Assembly: GCA_945878975.1 (NCBI GenBank)
Contig: CAMCUM010000003.1
Span: 1 to 64,000, forward strand
Direction: 5' to 3'
DNA: 64,000 bases
Source of the DNA: Legionella genomosp. 1
Lineage (GTDB): Bacteria > Pseudomonadota > Gammaproteobacteria > Legionellales > Legionellaceae
Shown one piece after another: positions 34,509-43,132 of the stretch (positions are counted from its first letter, which is position 1; the number at the start of each line of letters is the position of its first letter). The notes under the pieces are model-generated. The model was not told the origin of the DNA, searched no databases, and saw nothing but the letters and a program-made list of their open reading frames with translations. Position numbers and translations under genes: made by a program.

Positions 34509-35808
34509 TCAAGATAATGTCATGCATAGTTGTTCTTTCTGCGACAGTCAACGAATGAACAAAGTAATAGATTTTGGGGACGTGGCTCTGGCGGGTGGTT
34601 TTTTGAAGTCGGAGCAGTTTCACCAAGAGCAGAAGTTCTCTTTACGCCTGTTTTATTGTCGCGACTGTTATGCGCTTCAAGTGGTTGATAAGGTTTCAGC
34701 AGATATCCTATTTAAAGATTATTTCTATTTTTCCTCTGCAATTAATACATTGAGCGATCATTTTCGAGGTTATGCGGAGGAGGTTACATCACGATTTTTG
34801 AGTCCGCAAACTGCTACAGTTCTTGAGTTCGGTTGTAATGATGGTGTGTTATTGCGGCCTTTGGCGGATCAGGGTATCCATACAGTGATTGGTGTTGATC
34901 CGGCTAAAAACGTTGTTGCTAGCATCGATGATGCACGTGTAACGCTGATCAACGATTTTTTTACCGAGGAAGTAGCTGAACAGGTCATCGCTCAATACGG
35001 TAAGGTCGATATGATCATGGCTAATAATGTCTATGCTCATATTCCTGATATTCAGGGCACAACGCGAGCCGTGGCTAAAGCACTTAATGATAATGGTGTG
35101 TTTGTTTTCGAAGTTCATTATCTTGATAAAGTGATTACTGACATGCAGTACGATATGATTTATCACGAGCATTTGTACTACTATTCTCTGCTTTCGGCGA
35201 TGAAACACTTTGAGCGTTACGATATGATGGTTTTTGATGTAAAGGCTATCCCTATTCATGCGGGTTCCATGCGTTTTTATGTGTGTAAGAACGGTAGTAG
35301 CCATAGTTTATCCGTGTCGCAAAACGTGAAGGCATTAGAAGCAGATGAGCGTCGCAAGGGTTTTGATAACTATCAGACATTCCTGCGGTTTCATGCGGAT
35401 GTTATGTCGCGCAGGTCAGAGTTGATGGCAACCCTTGAGCGGTTAAAAAAAGCGGGCTATAGTATTGCGGGATATGGTGCGTCCGGTCGAGCAAATACCA
35501 TCATTCAATATTGCGGTATTAATCATGAGCACTTGGACTATATAGTTGATGATGCCCCTGCTAAGGCAGGGTACTATACCCCAGGATCACATTTCAAAAT
35601 ATTTCCCAGCACAAAACTTACGGAGGCGGGTGCGCCAGATTATATCCTTGTTTTTGCATGGAGTTTCGTTGCAGAAATTAAGAAACGAAATGCGAAGTAC
35701 CTGGAAAACGGTGGGCAAATGATATTGCCTCTGCCCCATGTGACAATTTTTCCTGAGAATCGAACCATTCAAAAAACCGTTAATATGCAAACTGGAGCAC
35801 TTACATGA
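34501..35808 (+). CDS. Sugar C-methyltransferase (zinc-binding, NovU/TylC3-like)
   Basis: A 435-residue three-domain protein of the sugar C-methyltransferase family. The zinc-binding N-domain has CSFCDSQ (about 12) and FYCRDCYALQVVDKV (about 50), then LFKDYFYFSSAI. VLEFGCNDGVLLRPL is the SAM loop, and MIYHEHLYYYSLLSA holds the His/Glu/Tyr set that deprotonates next to a keto group. GYGASGRANTIIQYCGI starts the C-terminal domain. Such enzymes methylate C3 of NDP-4-keto sugars. AAGGAGG precedes the ATG. It overlaps fnlA by eight bases and the epimerase gene by four, so it sits within the L-HexNAc operon. Confidence 0.9.
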   Translation: MSDQDNVMHSCSFCDSQRMNKVIDFGDVALAGGFLKSEQFHQEQKFSLRLFYCRDCYALQVVDKVSADILFKDYFYFSSAINTLSDHFRGYAEEVTSRFLSPQTATVLEFGCNDGVLLRPLADQGIHTVIGVDPAKNVVASIDDARVTLINDFFTEEVAEQVIAQYGKVDMIMANNVYAHIPDIQGTTRAVAKALNDNGVFVFEVHYLDKVITDMQYDMIYHEHLYYYSLLSAMKHFERYDMMVFDVKAIPIHAGSMRFYVCKNGSSHSLSVSQNVKALEADERRKGFDNYQTFLRFHADVMSRRSELMATLERLKKAGYSIAGYGASGRANTIIQYCGINHEHLDYIVDDAPAKAGYYTPGSHFKIFPSTKLTEAGAPDYILVFAWSFVAEIKKRNAKYLENGGQMILPLPHVTIFPENRTIQKTVNMQTGALT

Positions 35809-36887
35809 AAGTTATGTCGATTTTCGGCACACGCCCAGAAATGATCAAAATGTGGGCTACGCTTAAAAAGTTGGATGAATTGAATTTTGAACATACAATG
35901 GTTCATACTGGTCAAAATTTTACCCCTGAATTGCGCGAGTTTTTTTTTAACGACTTACAAATGCGTCAACCAGATTATGAATTAAATATTGATACATCTG
36001 GTTATGGAAAAGAAGTGGCTGATGTCATCTTGAAATCAGAAGAATTGATGGAGAAGATAAAACCTGACGCATTGTTGATTCTTGGTGATACCTATAGTGG
36101 TTTATCCGTCCTGCCAGCTGCGCATCGCGGTATTAAGATTTTCCATATGGAAGCTGGATTGCGTGCCTGGGATCGCCGCATGCCGGAACAACGTAATCGT
36201 ATACTGATCGATCATATCAGCAATATACTGCTTCCTTATAATCAATATCATCGTGAGAATCTGCTGCGTGAAGGTATCCACCCATCTAAGATTATTGTGA
36301 CGGGTAATACCACCTTCGAAACCATGCGGGCATTCGCGCCTCAAATTGAATCCAGTGATATCTTGAATAGGTTAAATCTTGTATCTAAAAAATATATTCT
36401 GGTTACGGCACATCGTAGTGAGAATGTCGATAACCCAGAAAGCCTTGGTATTATTTTTAATGCCTTATCAGCACTTGCACAGCGATTCCCGCATGAGATC
36501 ATTTTCCCGATGCATCCACGTACTAGAAGCAAGTTAAATGATATTGTTATTCCTGAACGAGTACGACTGATGGCACCACTAGGCTTTTACGATTTTAATC
36601 ACCTATTGAAAGAAGCATTTTGTGTTCTCTCGGACTCTGGAACTGCTGCAGAAGAGGGGTTGTATTACAAAGTACCTAACGTCAGTCTCAGAATGGCTAC
36701 AGAGCGTATGGAAACAGTCGAAAGTGGTGCGACCATTGTTTCTGGTATGACAACACATAATATTGTTGAGTCAGTTGTGACCGCAGTGAGCCAACCATGG
36801 ACTGCACGTTATGATTTTGCTGATGATTTTTCTCCGTCTTCGGTCGTCGTAAATACGATTCGCTCGCAGCTTACTAACTTTTTTTAA
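35805..36887 (+). CDS. UDP-HexNAc 2-epimerase (WecB/FnlC/WbvD-like)
   Basis: A 360-residue epimerase. MSIFGTRPEMIKMWATL, TMVHTGQNFTPEL, ILGDTYSGLSVLPAAHRGI, HMEAGLRAWDRRMPEQRNR and DSGTAAEEGLYYKVP are the WecB-family motifs. Asp and Glu catalytic residues are present, and LRAWDRRMPEQ with Trp is the FnlC/WbvD variant rather than the LRT version of WecB. It should invert C2 of the UDP-L-sugar made by the preceding genes. ATGA overlap with the C-methyltransferase gene. Confidence 0.9.
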   Translation: MKVMSIFGTRPEMIKMWATLKKLDELNFEHTMVHTGQNFTPELREFFFNDLQMRQPDYELNIDTSGYGKEVADVILKSEELMEKIKPDALLILGDTYSGLSVLPAAHRGIKIFHMEAGLRAWDRRMPEQRNRILIDHISNILLPYNQYHRENLLREGIHPSKIIVTGNTTFETMRAFAPQIESSDILNRLNLVSKKYILVTAHRSENVDNPESLGIIFNALSALAQRFPHEIIFPMHPRTRSKLNDIVIPERVRLMAPLGFYDFNHLLKEAFCVLSDSGTAAEEGLYYKVPNVSLRMATERMETVESGATIVSGMTTHNIVESVVTAVSQPWTARYDFADDFSPSSVVVNTIRSQLTNFF

Positions 36888-36893
36888 AGGGTT

Positions 36894-38126
36894 ATGACCA
36901 TTATGAAAACCCCTGTTCTGGAGAAAAAAAGCGGGTTGCGTGTGGCTTTGATTTCAACTGATTACCCACCCATGTGTACTTCGGCCGCTGTTCAGATGCG
37001 TGATTTGGCAAAAGAAATGTTGTGCCAAGGTCACGAGCCTATTGTCATTATCCCCACTGTTCATTTACCGGCAGTGTGGCATACCGAGATTGTGGATGGT
37101 GTGACCATTTTGCGTTTGGCGGCGCCACGTAGCAGGGATCTTGGTTATATTCGTCGTACATTGTCTGAATTGTTACTCCCTTTTCTTACGCTGGCCCGAT
37201 TGCGCAAAAGTCCCTTCGGGAAAGTGCGGTGGGATTTAATCGCCTGGTATTCGCCAACGATTTTTTTCGGCCCATTGGTTTGGTTTATGAAGCGTTCAAG
37301 TGGTGCTCGTACTTATCTTATTCTACGTGATATATTTCCAGAATGGGCACTGGATCTGGGACTCATTCGCAAGGGCATCGCTTATTCTTTTTTTAAAGGG
37401 ATTGCCAATATTCAATATGCGGTGGCCGATACCATTGGTGTTCAGACCCAGTCAAATCTTTCTTATCTCACGCGTTGGGCCAATCGCTCGGGAAAATGTC
37501 TTGAGGTTCTACACAATTGGCAAGCACCTGCCGTAAATATAGGCTCAACTATTGATATCACGAAAACGTCGCTTGCAGGCCGAAAAATTGCCGTTTACAT
37601 TGGTAACATGGGTGTTGCGCAAGGAATGGATATTCTTATCAATGTTGCTCGAGGCCTTGCTCATCGTGATGATTTGGGTTTTTTGTTTGTCGGACGTGGG
37701 TCCGAAGTCTTAAGACTTAAGGCGCTCGTTACTTCATGTGGTTTAAATAATACTTTATTTTTTGAGGAAGTCGACTCGACTGAAATGCCTGGTCTGCTCG
37801 CGCAATGCATCGTTGGTTTGATAGCGTTAGACAGACGACACAGGACCCACAATATACCAGGAAAATTTTTGACTTATCTTCATGCTGGTTTGCCAATACT
37901 GGCATGTGTTAATCCTGGAACTGATCTCGCTCAGCTCATTAATGCGCAAGGGGTAGGTCGTGTTTACGAAGACGAGTCGGCTGATGATATGAGCCAATTG
38001 TTGGAGGAAATGGTCGATAATACAGAAGCATTATCTATGATGTCTGTACGAGGACGTTCGCTTGCTGCGAGCATGTTTTCACCTAAGGAAGTGGTAGAAC
38101 AGATAGTTAAAATGGAGATGTTATAA
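36894..38126 (+). CDS. GT4 glycosyltransferase (WbuB-like)
   Basis: A 410-residue GT-B enzyme. VALISTDYPPMCTSAAVQMRDL opens the acceptor domain (quoted in part). Donor-domain motifs are VYIGNMGVAQGMDILI, FLFVGRGSEVLRL and IPGKFLTYLHAGLPILA. WbuB proteins follow the FucNAc/QuiNAc synthesis genes and transfer that residue to the lipid-linked acceptor, which fits this position. The start is the ATG at 36894; a second ATG at 36903 is possible. Last gene of the operon, followed by a family A repeat. Confidence 0.85.
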   Translation: MTIMKTPVLEKKSGLRVALISTDYPPMCTSAAVQMRDLAKEMLCQGHEPIVIIPTVHLPAVWHTEIVDGVTILRLAAPRSRDLGYIRRTLSELLLPFLTLARLRKSPFGKVRWDLIAWYSPTIFFGPLVWFMKRSSGARTYLILRDIFPEWALDLGLIRKGIAYSFFKGIANIQYAVADTIGVQTQSNLSYLTRWANRSGKCLEVLHNWQAPAVNIGSTIDITKTSLAGRKIAVYIGNMGVAQGMDILINVARGLAHRDDLGFLFVGRGSEVLRLKALVTSCGLNNTLFFEEVDSTEMPGLLAQCIVGLIALDRRHRTHNIPGKFLTYLHAGLPILACVNPGTDLAQLINAQGVGRVYEDESADDMSQLLEEMVDNTEALSMMSVRGRSLAASMFSPKEVVEQIVKMEML

Positions 38127-38157
38127 CCATTTGACTTTTTTCGTAACGGCTCATATA

Positions 38158-38248
38158 TTCGTCATTCCGATCATAGGGAGGGATCTCTGGAATATGGCAC
38201 GGTGCTATCATTGTGGAGAGCACTCGCTATGATCGAGATGACGTACGT
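38158..38248 (+). repeat. Palindromic repeat family A
   Basis: CGTCATTCCGATCATAGGGAGGGATCTCTGG and, about 40 bases on, CTCGCTATGATCGAGATGACGTACG as the mirrored half. It sits between convergent genes and could fold as a hairpin at their 3' ends. Confidence 0.7.
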
Positions 38249-38267
38249 GTCGTTATATTTTTCAAAA

Positions 38268-39089
38268 TTAATCAGCTTTTGATGTATTGACAAGTTTTTT
38301 TCCTCTACCTATTTTTAAAGTTTTTGATAAGCCATTTCTCAATGCATTATCAATCGTACCTAGCGCACGTTTGATTTTTTCTTCGGGACGACCTGAAAAG
38401 GATGTCACATGAAAGTATTTGCTTAAATCAGGAGATATCTCAGAAAAATAATAATTAGATACGCAACATCTAGGGCCGTTAACGAGCACAGGGCTAACTG
38501 AGTGCCACGATGTTTTATTTGTGTTCATAACTACCAGGCGATTAAAAGTCGAAACAATGGTTTTAGGCTTTTCTCTAGCATCATCCCACAACTCAAAATT
38601 ACCACCATTTTCAATCGTCCAATTTGGTGCAACGTAATAGAGTAAATTTAAACGTCGAAAACTTTTTCTTTCGGCATCATGACTATTATCAATATGAGGA
38701 TTTAAGAAATCACCTTTAAACATCATAGATAGTCCTCCAGCATATAGCATAGGATCAGGTGTGATTTCTTCAAAACCAACCAGGTCGGATATTTTTTTGA
38801 CAATTTTTTTATCCTGAAAAGCGTAAGTGATCGCAGCAATAATAGGGTCGTAGTTATCAAGATGAGCAGATGTTCTTTTTTTCTCTCTAAAGGATTGTTG
38901 ATTAAAAAACCCTTCCCCATTTTTTGGAAAAGCCTCATAAATTTTTTGACAAATGGAGCTAGGAAGAACATTGTCAATCACAAAATGTTTTGTTTTTGTT
39001 CCAATAGGATTATTCCATTGTTCAATAATAGATGTCTTGCATTCTTCAATTTTGGCATCAATTAATAAAACTAAATCTTTTTTATTCAT
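38268..39089 (-). CDS. 2-oxoglutarate/Fe(II)-dependent oxygenase, prolyl-4-hydroxylase-like
   Basis: A 273-residue oxygenase. FLNPHIDNSHD supplies the His-x-Asp metal pair (near residue 142), SWHSVSPV the distal His (near 205), and CCVSNYYFS follows, though the usual Arg that binds 2-oxoglutarate is best matched by the R in GPRCCVSN. LNLLYYVAPNWTIENGGNF is typical of the jelly-roll core. GAGGAG lies six bases before the ATG at 39089; an adjacent ATG at 39092 is equally close. Enzymes like this hydroxylate sugars, lipids or proteins. Its place beside a sugar epimerase suggests O-antigen modification (inference). Confidence 0.8.
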   Translation of the reverse strand: MNKKDLVLLIDAKIEECKTSIIEQWNNPIGTKTKHFVIDNVLPSSICQKIYEAFPKNGEGFFNQQSFREKKRTSAHLDNYDPIIAAITYAFQDKKIVKKISDLVGFEEITPDPMLYAGGLSMMFKGDFLNPHIDNSHDAERKSFRRLNLLYYVAPNWTIENGGNFELWDDAREKPKTIVSTFNRLVVMNTNKTSWHSVSPVLVNGPRCCVSNYYFSEISPDLSKYFHVTSFSGRPEEKIKRALGTIDNALRNGLSKTLKIGRGKKLVNTSKAD

Positions 39090-39099
39090 CATATGCTCC

Positions 39100-40068
39100 T
39101 CAGTTATTTCTAATATATTCTTTAGCTGTAGTAAGCAATACGTTATCAACTGTAAATGTTGGTTTCCATCCTAATAGCTCACATGCTTTATTAATATCAA
39201 CCTGTAATGAACCACATAAACGATTTATAACAATTTGTTTACCAAGAAGTTTTGCGGTGCTGTTTAATACCCAAACGGGAACAGGTAATAACAGAACCGG
39301 CTTAGCGAACGCAGCGCGCATTTTTTTAAGTAATTGTGTTGTTGATAAATCCTCCCCATCACTCACTAGAAAAATTTGATTGGCCGCGCGTGGATGTGTA
39401 ATGCATGTGGTAATCAAATCAGCTAAATTATCAACAGACACAAAGCTACGCTTATTTTTTACCAAGCCAAGTGGTAGTGGAATACCTTTCTGCAACCACT
39501 TCATCATATGCTTAAAATTGCCTTTTACCCCTGGACCATAAATCAGTACTGGGCGAATAATAACAACCTCTAGACCTGTTTCCTTCGCTAAAGCAAGCAA
39601 ACCCTGTTCCGCCTCGTATTTAGAGATAGAGTAGGGGCATTGTGGCATGGCCGCATCGTCGGCGTGGAATGGTTGACCTATCGGCGTAGACTCACCGTTT
39701 ACTTTAATAGAACTCAGATAAATAAACCGCTTCACACCTTGATTTGCTGCTTGGCGTGCCAAATTTAATGTGCCGTTAACATTGATTTCACGATAAGCTG
39801 CAAGGGAGTCATGAGCACTCTTATCCATCATGTGTACGCGTGCGGCGGCATGTATAACAACCTTACAATCAACTAAAGTATCGTGCCAATTTTCAGTACC
39901 AGAAATATTAGTAATTAGGCTTAATGAAACACGCTGATCAAACTTACGCGCCGGTTTTTGTCTCACTGCAAGTCGCAAGGAAGCATTTGTATGTTCAAGT
40001 AAATAGTCAATTAATTTTTGGCCAACAAACCCGGTGCCTCCGGTTAATACTATGTTCATCATCATCAT
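39100..40068 (-). CDS. NAD-dependent sugar epimerase (WbpV/Gne-like SDR)
   Basis: A 322-residue extended SDR. IVLTGGTGFVGQKLIDYLL binds NAD, VIHAAARVHMMDKSAHDSL is highly characteristic of the WbpV/RffE-like group, YLSSIKVNGE supplies the Ser, and YSISKYEAEQGLL the Tyr-x-x-x-Lys pair. RPVLIYGPGVKGNF and RSFVSVDNLADLI complete the family pattern. These genes normally stand next to a WbpL-type initiating transferase and wbpM. Here wbpM is adjacent but the WbpL gene is absent. Its stop is 10 bases from the oxygenase start, so the two minus-strand genes form an operon. Confidence 0.87.
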   Translation of the reverse strand: MMMMNIVLTGGTGFVGQKLIDYLLEHTNASLRLAVRQKPARKFDQRVSLSLITNISGTENWHDTLVDCKVVIHAAARVHMMDKSAHDSLAAYREINVNGTLNLARQAANQGVKRFIYLSSIKVNGESTPIGQPFHADDAAMPQCPYSISKYEAEQGLLALAKETGLEVVIIRPVLIYGPGVKGNFKHMMKWLQKGIPLPLGLVKNKRSFVSVDNLADLITTCITHPRAANQIFLVSDGEDLSTTQLLKKMRAAFAKPVLLLPVPVWVLNSTAKLLGKQIVINRLCGSLQVDINKACELLGWKPTFTVDNVLLTTAKEYIRNN

Positions 40069-40137
40069 CCATTGAATAGGTTTGGTTCTCTAGAATTATG
40101 GTTACGTCAAAGTGTACTCTCCCATTTTTGATTGAAG

Positions 40138-40227
40138 CTAAAAGTAGAGACTTAGGCAAGTAGTACTTTTTTGCTTTGGAGGAATTCCTCCAATTGCAGT
40201 ATGAGGTCGTTCATTATGAGATGTCCA
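40138..40227 (-). mobile_element. IS3-family transposase C-terminal scrap
   Basis: The minus strand reads WTSHNERPHTAIGGIPPKQK and on to a stop, the usual end of IS3-family OrfB proteins (YN-x-x-RPH-x-x-LGG-x-x-P). Nothing of the rest of the element is recognised in the 358-base gap 40069-40426. The gap is where a wbpL-type gene would be expected. Confidence 0.7.
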
Positions 40228-40426
40228 CATCTAATTGTGTCGTATGTGGATGTACTTCAGCAATGCTTTTAAATAAAAAAGGATTGAACAAGCATACTTA
40301 ACGGTTGGCTACCAAGTTGGTATGAATCAATAGAGCCGTATCTGTCTGTTTGTTATTTCAGGAAAAAATGTACTACGTAGTATAGTCTATTAAAATATAC
40401 ATGATGTATAGTAAGATGCTTGAAGG

Positions 40427-42307
40427 ATGATAAATGAGATTTATATGGAAATTGTGTTGCTGTATTTAAAAAAAATACATTCAAAATTACATGTTATCGC
40501 TTTTGATGCGCTCTCAATTCCACTTGCTTGGTATCTTGCACACTGGTTCCGATTTAGCGTGCAAAAATTTTCAAGCAGCTTGGCATCGTCTTCGTCTTTT
40601 TCCGCTTTATCTATTTTGCTGGTTGTGCAAATTGCATTTTATTATTATTTTAAAGTGTATCGTGGCCTTTGGCGATTTTCATCATTGAAAGATGTAGCGC
40701 GGATTCTGCGTGCTGTTATTTGCGCAACGTCTGTCGTTATTCCGATATTTTATTTTGTCTCCCTGCTGCAGCTCATTCCTCGTGCTGTGTTACCTTTATA
40801 CTCATTGATTCTGATTACTTTATTGTGCGGTGCCCGTTTGTTATTTAGATACCATTGGGATAAAAAGGATGGTGAAAAGCTTGGTGGTGATATAAAAAGA
40901 GTGTTAATTGTCGGCGCAGGCCAAGCAGGGGAAAGTTTAATTCGTGATTTAAAACGTACCCATCTTTATATACCTATTGGTATAGTAGATGATAATCCAA
41001 ACAAGCGAGGCCTTGAAGTACATGGTGTGCGCGTGTTGGGAACTATTCCTAAATTACGTGATTTGGTTAGGCAGTATGAAATTGATGCCATTTTCATAGC
41101 TATCCCGTCGGCTGGGTCGATACTCATGCGACGAATTACGCAGTATTGTGTGGAGTGTAATCTCCCTTTTCACACGTTGCCTGGTTTGCAAGCGTTAACG
41201 TCAGGCCAGGTGGAAGTAAATGCGCTGAGAAAAGTCAACGTTGAAGATTTGTTAGGACGAGATCAGGTTAGCTTGAGCTGGGATAAAATTTCTACGCATC
41301 TTCATGGGAAACGGATCTTAGTGACAGGTGGGGGGGGGTCCATTGGATCTGAATTGTGCCGGCAAATAGTAAAGCTACAACCGGAAAAATTGCTGATTTT
41401 AGATAATTGCGAGTTTAATTTATATAGTATTGATCAAGAACTGAGAGCGCAATTCCCTGATGTGGTTATTGAACTAGCTTTGGTTAATGTGGTTGATTTT
41501 GTGGCGGTTAATGATATTTTTGGCAGACTTAAACCGCACATTGTTTTTCATGCTGCAGCTTATAAACATGTGCCATTACTTGAAGAGCAAATTCGAATTG
41601 CCGTGCAAAATAATGTGCTTGGCACACAAATTGTTGCGCAGGCTAGTGCGACAGTTCATGTTGAAAAATTTATCCTGATTTCTACTGACAAAGCTGTCAA
41701 TCCAACCAATATCATGGGTACAACGAAACGTGTTGCTGAAATTTATTGTCAAAATTTGAATGCACGTGTTAGCACACAATTCATTACTGTGCGCTTTGGT
41801 AATGTGTTGGGGTCGACGGGCAGTGTTGTGCCTTTGTTTCAAAAACAGTTGCAGCTTGGGGGCCCATTAACGGTTACGCATCCAGATATTGAACGTTATT
41901 TCATGACGATTCCTGAAGCATCACAATTGATTTTACAGGCAATGGTTAATGGCCTCGGAGGTGAGATATTTGTATTGAATATGGGAGAGCCAATTAAAAT
42001 TAGTTATTTGGCGGAGCAAATGATTCTTCTTGCAGGTAAAAAACCTGGTCAGGACATTCAAATCAAGTACACAGGCTTACGTCCTGGTGAAAAATTGTAT
42101 GAAGAGTTGTTTCATGCTTCAGAACAGTTGGAGCAAACGGAGCATGAAAAGCTGTTCAAATCGTCATATCGTCAAATAGACTGGGATCAACTGGCGCAAA
42201 CAATTAGCATGATAAATGCTGCTTGTGCAGGCCAACAAAATGATGAATTGCTTGTGTTATTAAAAAGTCTGGTCCCGGAATTTCAATGTGACTTGATTGC
42301 GATTTGA
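40427..42307 (+). CDS. wbpM: UDP-GlcNAc 4,6-dehydratase, membrane type (WbpM/FlmA/CapD-like)
   Basis: A 626-residue protein. Four membrane helices occupy about 20-135. A CoA-binding-like Rossmann domain follows (VLIVGAGQAGESLIRDL). The catalytic SDR domain starts at about 300 (RILVTGGGGSIGSELCRQI), with AAAYKHVPLLE, STDKAVNPTNIMGTTKR (the Met-x-x-x-Lys variant of WbpM enzymes), RFGNVLGSTGSVVPLF and GLRPGEKLYEELF. It makes UDP-2-acetamido-4-keto-6-deoxy-D-glucose for D-sugars of the O-antigen. The start is uncertain between 40427 and 40445. A G9 tract lies in the cofactor loop (separate entry). Confidence 0.92.
   Translation: MINEIYMEIVLLYLKKIHSKLHVIAFDALSIPLAWYLAHWFRFSVQKFSSSLASSSSFSALSILLVVQIAFYYYFKVYRGLWRFSSLKDVARILRAVICATSVVIPIFYFVSLLQLIPRAVLPLYSLILITLLCGARLLFRYHWDKKDGEKLGGDIKRVLIVGAGQAGESLIRDLKRTHLYIPIGIVDDNPNKRGLEVHGVRVLGTIPKLRDLVRQYEIDAIFIAIPSAGSILMRRITQYCVECNLPFHTLPGLQALTSGQVEVNALRKVNVEDLLGRDQVSLSWDKISTHLHGKRILVTGGGGSIGSELCRQIVKLQPEKLLILDNCEFNLYSIDQELRAQFPDVVIELALVNVVDFVAVNDIFGRLKPHIVFHAAAYKHVPLLEEQIRIAVQNNVLGTQIVAQASATVHVEKFILISTDKAVNPTNIMGTTKRVAEIYCQNLNARVSTQFITVRFGNVLGSTGSVVPLFQKQLQLGGPLTVTHPDIERYFMTIPEASQLILQAMVNGLGGEIFVLNMGEPIKISYLAEQMILLAGKKPGQDIQIKYTGLRPGEKLYEELFHASEQLEQTEHEKLFKSSYRQIDWDQLAQTISMINAACAGQQNDELLVLLKSLVPEFQCDLIAI
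41330..41338 (+). repeat. G9 homopolymer inside wbpM
   Basis: Nine consecutive G encode the glycines of the NAD loop VTGGGGSIG. Loss or gain of one G would shift the frame and remove the whole catalytic domain, so the tract could act as a phase-variation switch. Confidence 0.7.
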
Positions 42308-42598
42308 AAATATTAAAATCCCACCCTGATTATTTATTTCAAAAGATGTTTACAACAATCATGCACTCTTATACACTTTTTTGAATTATGGATGCACTGT
42401 GAATAATTGAAAGATGTAGCTGTCTTTTTTTTAATAGGTGATTGAGAAGAGAGTGGCGCCAGTCGTTATCTCTTAAGAAAACCGAGAGAGAGCTCTCGTG
42501 CTGAAGCGCGTTTACAAAAACCAAAATGATACGTGCTTTCAAGCGAGCTATCGTTTAGGATGATGTGTACGGTTACTTTTACTGATGAGCGTCAGATC

Positions 42599-43132
42599 AT
42601 GATTAATAAGATTAATCCAACTTGTTTTATATTGGATGTAGACGGTGTCATGACTACCGGTCATTTTATGTATACCTCCGAAGGAAAAATGATGAAGATT
42701 TTTGGTCCGGATGACAATGATGGGCTCTCATTACTTAAATCTAGCATCGAAATTAGATTTGTTACCGGCGATAAAAAAGGGTTTCCTATCTCAAAAAAAC
42801 GTATTGTCGATGACATGCAATTTCCCTTGGATGTGGTTAGTACCATTCGGCGCATTGATTGGATTAAAGAGCGATATCCACTTGAAAATGTTATTTACAT
42901 GGGTGATGGTATTTTTGACCATTACGTCATGCGAGAGGTTGGATATGCAATTGCTCCTGCTAATGGAGATAAACTTGCAAAACAGCATGCTCATTTTGTA
43001 ACCGAACGTTCCGGAGGAGATCGCTCTGTTGCAGAGGCTTGTTTGCATATTATGGAAAAGTTTTTTACTCCATTTAATCCATCTGAGCTACCGAGTGCTC
43101 AACACAAACTCTCCGGAGAATGGACGGTATGA
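42599..43132 (+). CDS. HAD-superfamily phosphatase, KdsC-like
   Basis: A 177-residue HAD protein without a cap domain, the size of KdsC (3-deoxy-octulosonate-8-phosphate phosphatase). CFILDVDGVMTTGHFMY holds the two catalytic Asp, FVTGDKKGFPISKKRI is motif II (the usual Thr/Ser is part of VTG), and VIYMGDGIFDHYVMREVG is motif IV. The ATG at 42599 starts family sequence; an upstream extension to 42533 is not family-like. No ribosome site is strong. It opens a seven-gene run with a four-base overlap into the aldolase-like gene, so it probably dephosphorylates that enzyme's product rather than Kdo-8-phosphate. Confidence 0.8.
   Translation: MINKINPTCFILDVDGVMTTGHFMYTSEGKMMKIFGPDDNDGLSLLKSSIEIRFVTGDKKGFPISKKRIVDDMQFPLDVVSTIRRIDWIKERYPLENVIYMGDGIFDHYVMREVGYAIAPANGDKLAKQHAHFVTERSGGDRSVAEACLHIMEKFFTPFNPSELPSAQHKLSGEWTV

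Noticed and set aside
40360..40400. TACTACGTAGTA palindrome before wbpM as an operator
   Set aside because: A 12-base palindrome in AT-rich sequence is weak evidence, and no regulator gene or second copy was seen.
42599..43132. Housekeeping KdsC
   Set aside because: The motifs are KdsC-like, but the gene is coupled to an aldolase-like gene and no kdsD/kdsA is nearby; called KdsC-like only.
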